NCBI GenBank assembly: GCA_029781075.1
Contig: JAKOXJ010000033.1
Coordinates: 1 to 10,032 of the forward strand
Source: a bacterium
GTDB lineage: Bacteria; Patescibacteriota; Saccharimonadia; Saccharimonadales; HK-STAS-PATE-42
Reading direction: 5' to 3'
Length of the DNA stretch: 10,032 nucleotides
The notes beneath the pieces are model-generated. The model did no database searches. It had not been told where the DNA came from and was given only the letters and a program-made list of their open reading frames with translations. Below, in pieces: positions 6,672 through 10,032 of this stretch (within the stretch, counting starts at the first letter, position 1; each line of letters starts with the position of its first letter). Made by a program: the position numbers and the translations under genes.

Positions 6672-6698
6672 TTAGCACTTGCATATATAGAGTGCTAA
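6672..6698 (+). promoter_or_regulatory. CIRCE operator 2 (HrcA site, near perfect)
   Basis: The left arm TTAGCACTT has one mismatch to TTAGCACTC. After nine bases the right arm GAGTGCTAA is perfect. The start of this element is 49 bases after the start of CIRCE 1. Its spacer region again contains TTGCAT. This is the stronger of the two operators by match to consensus. Confidence 0.92.
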
Positions 6699-6708
6699 CG
6701 TGTAGAAT
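6679..6708 (+). promoter_or_regulatory. dnaK candidate promoter P2
   Basis: TTGCAT (6679-6684), inside CIRCE 2, is followed after 18 bases by TAGAAT (6703-6708). The expected start is near 6715, giving a leader of about 40 bases. The arrangement repeats that of P1 and CIRCE 1. Confidence 0.5.
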
Positions 6709-6754
6709 TAAATTAGATCAAGAATTCGTATAAATAATAAGGGGGAATAGATTT

Positions 6755-8665
6755 ATGAGAAAAATAATCGGAATTGACCTAGGTACCACTAATAGCGCAA
6801 TGGCTGTGGTGCAATCTGGTAAGCCAACAATAATTACAAATAACGAGGGCAATAGAACAACTCCCTCTGTTGTCGCCGTAAAAGGTAAGGGTGGAAAAGA
6901 AGAAAGAATCGTTGGAGCTTCTGCCGTCCGTCAACGTGTAACTAATGCTGAAAATACAATTTACGGCGTTAAGCGTCTAATTGGACGCAAATTTAGCGAC
7001 AAAGAGGTCCAAAAAGACCTTGACTTGATGCCATATGAGATTGTAAAGGCCGGAAATGGGGTAAAAGTCAAGATGTCTGGCAAGGATTACTCTCCAGAAG
7101 AGATTTCTGCCATGATTCTTTCTAAGCTGAAGGCTGACGCAGAAGCCTTCCTAGGAGAGCCTGTAACAGAGGCAGTTATTACGGTACCAGCCTACTTTGA
7201 CGACTCACAACGTCAGGCCACTAAAGATGCTGGTAAGATCGCAGGGCTTGAGGTAAAGAGAATTATCAACGAGCCAACTGCTGCCGCGCTAGCGTATGGT
7301 CTAGATAACAATAAAGAAGAAAAAGTCGCTGTCTTCGATCTCGGTGGTGGTACATTTGATGTCTCTATCCTAGAACTCGGTGATGGAGTCTTCGAAGTTA
7401 AATCTACTAACGGTGATACTCACCTTGGTGGTGAAGACTTTGATCTTCGCATTGTTAACCACTTTGTAGACGAGATCAAAAAAGAGCACTCTGCTGACCT
7501 AACTAAAAACCCAACTGCAATGCAGAGGCTTAAAGAAGAGGCAGAAAAAGCTAAGAAAGAACTTTCAACTGCTCAAACCTTTGAAGTTAACCTACCATTC
7601 TTAGATCAGGGTGAAGATGGACCAGTCAACTTCGAGTACAACTTTACTCGAGCTAAGTTAGAAGATCTTGTCAAAGACCTAATCGAAAAGACTGTCGAGC
7701 CATGCAAAAAAGCTCTTAAAGATGCCAAACTATCAGGATCTGACATCCATGAAGTAATTCTTGTAGGTGGTATGACTAGAATGCCAGCGGTCCAAGCCAA
7801 AGTAAAAGAGATTTTTGGTAAAGAGCCAAAGCAAGGTGTTAACCCAGATGAAGTCGTTGCCATGGGTGCTGCAATACAGGGTGGAGTACTACAAGGAGAT
7901 GTCAAAGATGTGCTTCTTCTAGATGTTACACCACTTTCACTCGGTATCGAAACTATGGGTGGAGTTTCTACAAGACTTATCGAAAGAAACACTACTGTTC
8001 CAACTTCTAAGTCAGAGGTCTTCTCAACTGCGGCCGATAATCAGCCTCAAGTAGAGATCCACGTACTTCAAGGTGAGCGTGAAATGGCTGAAGGCAATAA
8101 GTCTCTAGGAAGATTTATCCTTGATGGAATTCCTCCAGCACCTCGTGGAATCCCACAGATCGAAGTTACATTTAACATTGATGCTAACGGAATTCTTAAC
8201 GTAACAGCTAAAGATAAGGGTACTGGTAAGGAACAAAGCATTACAATCCAAAACTCTGGAAATCTATCTAAAGATGATATCGAAAAAGCTCAAAAAGAGG
8301 CTGAAGCTCATGCCGAAGAGGACAAGAAGAAGAAAGAAGCTGTCGAAGCTAAGAACAATCTAGAAAATGCCATCTATCAGGCAGAAAAAATGCCAGATGA
8401 ACTAGGTGATAAGATCTCTGATGACGACAAAGAAGAAATCAAAAAGGCTATAGAAGCCGCTAAAGAAAAGAAGGACTCTGACGATAAAGATGAACTTGAG
8501 GCAGCAGCTAAAGAGCTACTAGATAAGATACAACCAATTGCTGCTAAAGTTTACGAAAAAGCAGCCGAGGAAGAATCAAAGAAAGAAGACTCCGAAGGTT
8601 CTGAGGACAAAGATAAAAAAGAAGATGCTCAAGAGGCGGAGGTAGTCGAAGACGAAAGTCGCTAA
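6755..8665 (+). CDS. dnaK: Molecular chaperone DnaK (Hsp70)
   Basis: This 636-residue Hsp70 is complete. The ATPase domain has GIDLGTTNS (phosphate 1, 6-14), Lys73, PAYFDDSQRQAT, Glu173 in INEPTAAALAYG, DLGGGTFD at 195-202 with Thr200, and GDTHLGGEDFD. The interdomain linker DVLLLD is at 385-390. The substrate-binding domain (TPLSLGIETMGG onward) and helical lid follow, with an acidic Lys/Glu/Asp tail ending AQEAEVVEDESR. It binds exposed hydrophobic peptides in an ATP cycle that normally needs DnaJ and GrpE; neither gene is in this window. Ala15 replaces the Cys common at this position. The N-terminal quadrant has the 23-25 residue insertion (about 78-102). A strong Shine-Dalgarno AAGGGGG (6739-6745) lies 9 bases before the ATG. 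Two CIRCE elements indicate HrcA repression. Translation ends with tandem TAA codons. Confidence 0.98.
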   Translation: MRKIIGIDLGTTNSAMAVVQSGKPTIITNNEGNRTTPSVVAVKGKGGKEERIVGASAVRQRVTNAENTIYGVKRLIGRKFSDKEVQKDLDLMPYEIVKAGNGVKVKMSGKDYSPEEISAMILSKLKADAEAFLGEPVTEAVITVPAYFDDSQRQATKDAGKIAGLEVKRIINEPTAAALAYGLDNNKEEKVAVFDLGGGTFDVSILELGDGVFEVKSTNGDTHLGGEDFDLRIVNHFVDEIKKEHSADLTKNPTAMQRLKEEAEKAKKELSTAQTFEVNLPFLDQGEDGPVNFEYNFTRAKLEDLVKDLIEKTVEPCKKALKDAKLSGSDIHEVILVGGMTRMPAVQAKVKEIFGKEPKQGVNPDEVVAMGAAIQGGVLQGDVKDVLLLDVTPLSLGIETMGGVSTRLIERNTTVPTSKSEVFSTAADNQPQVEIHVLQGEREMAEGNKSLGRFILDGIPPAPRGIPQIEVTFNIDANGILNVTAKDKGTGKEQSITIQNSGNLSKDDIEKAQKEAEAHAEEDKKKKEAVEAKNNLENAIYQAEKMPDELGDKISDDDKEEIKKAIEAAKEKKDSDDKDELEAAAKELLDKIQPIAAKVYEKAAEEESKKEDSEGSEDKDKKEDAQEAEVVEDESR

Positions 8666-8681
8666 TAAGAGACTTAAGCAT

Positions 8682-8710
8682 AACCCTCTAGGCAAAAACT
8701 TAGAGGGTTT
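8682..8710 (+). terminator. Hairpin terminator after dnaK
   Basis: A nine-pair perfect stem AACCCTCTA/TAGAGGGTT encloses a ten-base A-rich loop, 16 bases after the dnaK stop. Only three T residues follow, so termination may be partial, allowing some read-through into 8739 onward. Confidence 0.6.
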
Positions 8711-8713
8711 GCT

Positions 8714-8727
8714 AGACTAAAAAGTCT
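8714..8727 (+). repeat. Small inverted repeat downstream of the dnaK terminator
   Basis: AGACT and AGTCT flank AAAA, forming a short five-pair hairpin four bases after the larger one and 11 bases before the small ORF start. It could add to termination or sit in the leader of the small gene. The match is short enough to be chance. Confidence 0.3.
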
Positions 8728-8738
8728 GACTTTACTTT

Positions 8739-8945
8739 ATGACTTTAGAACAAGAGGGTGGGTATCCTTCAGAGGATATAAATAGGAAGGGCTTGGCGGA
8801 GCTATTAAGAGCTCTGGGACAAGTACCCCAGAGTGGCATAGATGCACTAATAGATGCTGGACATATCCTAACTGGTGATACAACACCAGATAATCATCTA
8901 GACCAAACACAGAGAATAGGAAGTAATGTAGTAAGATTGTTTTAA
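8739..8945 (+). CDS. Small hypothetical protein (68 residues)
   Basis: I do not recognise this protein. It is acidic and probably soluble, with no signal peptide or membrane segment. Two likely helical stretches (NRKGLAELLRALGQ and SGIDALIDAGHIL, about 15-43) are followed by a polar tail ending in VVRLF. The helical pair around a VPQSG turn could be a small helical fold, but no DNA-binding or catalytic motif is evident. It fills the gap between the dnaK hairpins and the flavoprotein gene, ending 13 bases before that gene, which suggests a two-gene transcript. No Shine-Dalgarno precedes the ATG. Composition resembles its neighbours. The opposite strand also has an open frame that overlaps the flavoprotein, which I consider a shadow. 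Confidence 0.5.
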   Translation: MTLEQEGGYPSEDINRKGLAELLRALGQVPQSGIDALIDAGHILTGDTTPDNHLDQTQRIGSNVVRLF

Positions 8946-8958
8946 ATAGGGAATTAAT

Positions 8959-9564
8959 ATGAAGATCACAATTATCAACGGAAGCAACAGAGAGAACGCA
9001 CAGAGCTTTAGAATTGCTAAGTGGGTCAAGACCCGTTTAGATTTAAACCATAAAGATATCGAAGTAGATTTTGTAGATCTGCGTGAAGTCGATATGAGTT
9101 TTGTTCCAGATGAATACTGGGCAGGGGAAAGTAAAAAAGCTAAAGCTATGGCTGCAGAATATAAAAAAATCGATGAATCAGATGCGGTCATCGTCGTTAC
9201 TCCAGAGTGGGGAGGCTTAGCCTCTCCAGTCCTTAAGCACTTCATCCTAATGTCAGGCTATGCCTTTGCACATAAGCCAGTTTTAGTGGTCGGAGTATCG
9301 GCCACACCAGTTGGCGGCATTCGCCCAGTTGAAGATATTAAGCATACCTTCAAAAACGCTCGTGGCGTCTTTATGCCAGAACCAATCGTTATTAACAGTG
9401 TCAACAGCTTTGCCCTAAACGATAAGGTAGAAACCGAACATGATGAACACATGTTCCCAAGGGTAGACTATTCTCTAAGGCTTTTAGAGCAATACGCTAA
9501 GGGATTAAAGATTGTTCGTGAGTCTGGGGTTATCGATCACGAAAAGTTCGAGTTTGGAATGTAG
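8959..9564 (+). CDS. NADPH-dependent FMN reductase family flavoprotein
   Basis: This 201-residue protein has the flavodoxin-like fold of the FMN_red family. A first beta strand KITIING leads into GSNRENAQSFR (8-18), the loop that binds the FMN phosphate. The second signature, TPEWGGLASPVLKHFI (81-96), corresponds to the family TPEYN-S-P-LKN loop next to the isoalloxazine ring; Trp84 and Gly85 replace the usual Tyr-Asn. A later strand KPVLVVGVSATPVGG is also typical. Relatives are quinone, azo-dye or chromate reductases that use NAD(P)H, and the physiological substrate cannot be predicted. A clear AGGGA Shine-Dalgarno (8948-8952) lies 6 bases before the ATG. It probably shares a transcript with the small ORF upstream and converges on the sortase. 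Confidence 0.88.
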   Translation: MKITIINGSNRENAQSFRIAKWVKTRLDLNHKDIEVDFVDLREVDMSFVPDEYWAGESKKAKAMAAEYKKIDESDAVIVVTPEWGGLASPVLKHFILMSGYAFAHKPVLVVGVSATPVGGIRPVEDIKHTFKNARGVFMPEPIVINSVNSFALNDKVETEHDEHMFPRVDYSLRLLEQYAKGLKIVRESGVIDHEKFEFGM

Positions 9565-9572
9565 TTTTGATT

Positions 9573-9589
9573 CTAAACTTAAAGTTTAG
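9573..9589. terminator. Bidirectional hairpin between convergent genes
   Basis: CTAAACT and AGTTTAG form a perfect seven-pair stem with a three-base loop. It starts 9 bases after the flavoprotein stop and overlaps the sortase stop codon. It is AT-rich with no clean U-tract on either side, so it is a plausible but weak shared terminator. Confidence 0.4.
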
Positions 9590-10031
9590 CTAATCTAGCT
9601 AAAATAACTACCCGACCGTCAGCAGACCCCTTAAGGGTGCAAGTATAAAGAGTCATATGAGGTTCCTCGCCATCGGAAAGAGGGGCCTCTATCTCTGTCT
9701 GGTCTGGTTTGATCTGCTTAACATCATAAACTTCGTATTTGTATCTTTTGCCCTCGAAGTCTACAAATAAGTTATCTCCTATAACAATCCTATCCATATT
9801 GTAAAAAGGGGATTGAGCAATAGTTTCTGCCGGGGTCATACCCGTGTGCCATCGGTGGGCACTTAAGATGAAGTTACCGCCTTTTACAGGGTCTCCAAGT
9901 TCTGGGAACCTGTGCCAGACTCCACCATTATTCATCGTTGCAGCGTTGCCAGTCCTCATGGGAGCATTTACTCCAAGCTTTTGGATGTACAACCTATCAT
10001 TACCTTGCTGTGGTAGATTATTCTCAAGAGA
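9579..10031 (-). CDS. Sortase, C-terminal catalytic part (5' partial)
   Basis: The frame stays open to the right window edge (SLENNLPQQGNDRLYIQKLGV), so the N-terminus and presumed membrane anchor are outside; the TTG at 9992 is internal. The core has the sortase order: RLYIQKLGVNAPM, GVWHRFPELGDP, NFILSAHRWH with the catalytic His (codon 9855-9857), GDNLFVDFEGKRYKYEV, then TLYTC with the catalytic Cys (codon 9639-9641), and the active-site Arg in DGRVV (9612-9614). All three catalytic residues are present. The enzyme cleaves a C-terminal sorting signal between Thr and Gly and attaches the protein to the cell envelope. The motifs look closest to class D/E-like sortases, but I cannot fix the class; class E is known for LAxTG substrates. 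The LASTG protein at 4258-6027 is an obvious candidate substrate. Confidence 0.88.
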   Translation of the reverse strand, partial: SLENNLPQQGNDRLYIQKLGVNAPMRTGNAATMNNGGVWHRFPELGDPVKGGNFILSAHRWHTGMTPAETIAQSPFYNMDRIVIGDNLFVDFEGKRYKYEVYDVKQIKPDQTEIEAPLSDGEEPHMTLYTCTLKGSADGRVVILARLAKL

Positions 10032-10032
10032 T

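Noticed and set aside
8898..9245. Minus-strand open frame of 115 codons opposite the small ORF and flavoprotein
   Set aside because: It lies mostly antisense to a well-recognised FMN reductase-family gene, is Ser/Leu-rich in the way shadows usually are, and has no start signals.

Overview
The window looks like a compact bacterial chromosome segment from the Candidate Phyla Radiation (Patescibacteria), most likely a Saccharibacteria (TM7)-like organism. That placement is an inference. It rests on moderate-to-low GC, very short intergenic gaps, many genes without a Shine-Dalgarno sequence, a GLUG-repeat surface protein ending in an LAxTG sorting signal, a sortase, and a CIRCE-controlled dnaK standing apart from grpE and dnaJ. 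There is no rRNA or other decisive marker here. All genes read with the standard bacterial code.

Layout from left to right. Positions 3-833 hold the C-terminal part of a GT39-like membrane glycosyltransferase that enters from outside the window. It converges on a minus-strand ABC-2 exporter (permease 857-1978, ATPase 1980-2747; one base between them). A 65-bp divergent promoter region separates the exporter from a plus-strand pair: an FtsB/DivIC-like division protein (2813-3250) and a ZIP metal transporter (3255-4015) that is broken by two +1 frameshifts, both in poly-T runs. An initiator tRNA-fMet (4078-4152) and a strong terminator follow. Then come a large secreted GLUG-repeat protein (4258-6027) and a DUF1697 protein (6068-6601). 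The 153-bp dnaK control region carries two CIRCE operators, each with a candidate promoter threaded through it. After dnaK (6755-8665) and a hairpin there is a small unknown ORF (8739-8945), an NADPH-dependent FMN reductase-like flavoprotein (8959-9564), and, convergent with it, the C-terminal part of a sortase (9579 to the window end, minus strand).

How the genes fit together. Much of the window serves the cell surface: lipid-linked sugar transfer, ABC export, septum formation, a cell-wall-anchored repeat protein, and a sortase that could anchor it. The remainder is core function: translation initiation, protein folding under HrcA-type heat-shock control, and flavin redox. I do not see a mobile element, CRISPR array, phage or clearly new defence system. 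The signals most worth following are the duplicated CIRCE/promoter module, the initiator tRNA with a non-canonical anticodon-stem pair, the doubly frameshifted ZIP gene, and the sortase/substrate pair. Intergenic stretches are all shorter than 300 bases; the longest, 4016-4257, contains the tRNA, a terminator and a promoter.
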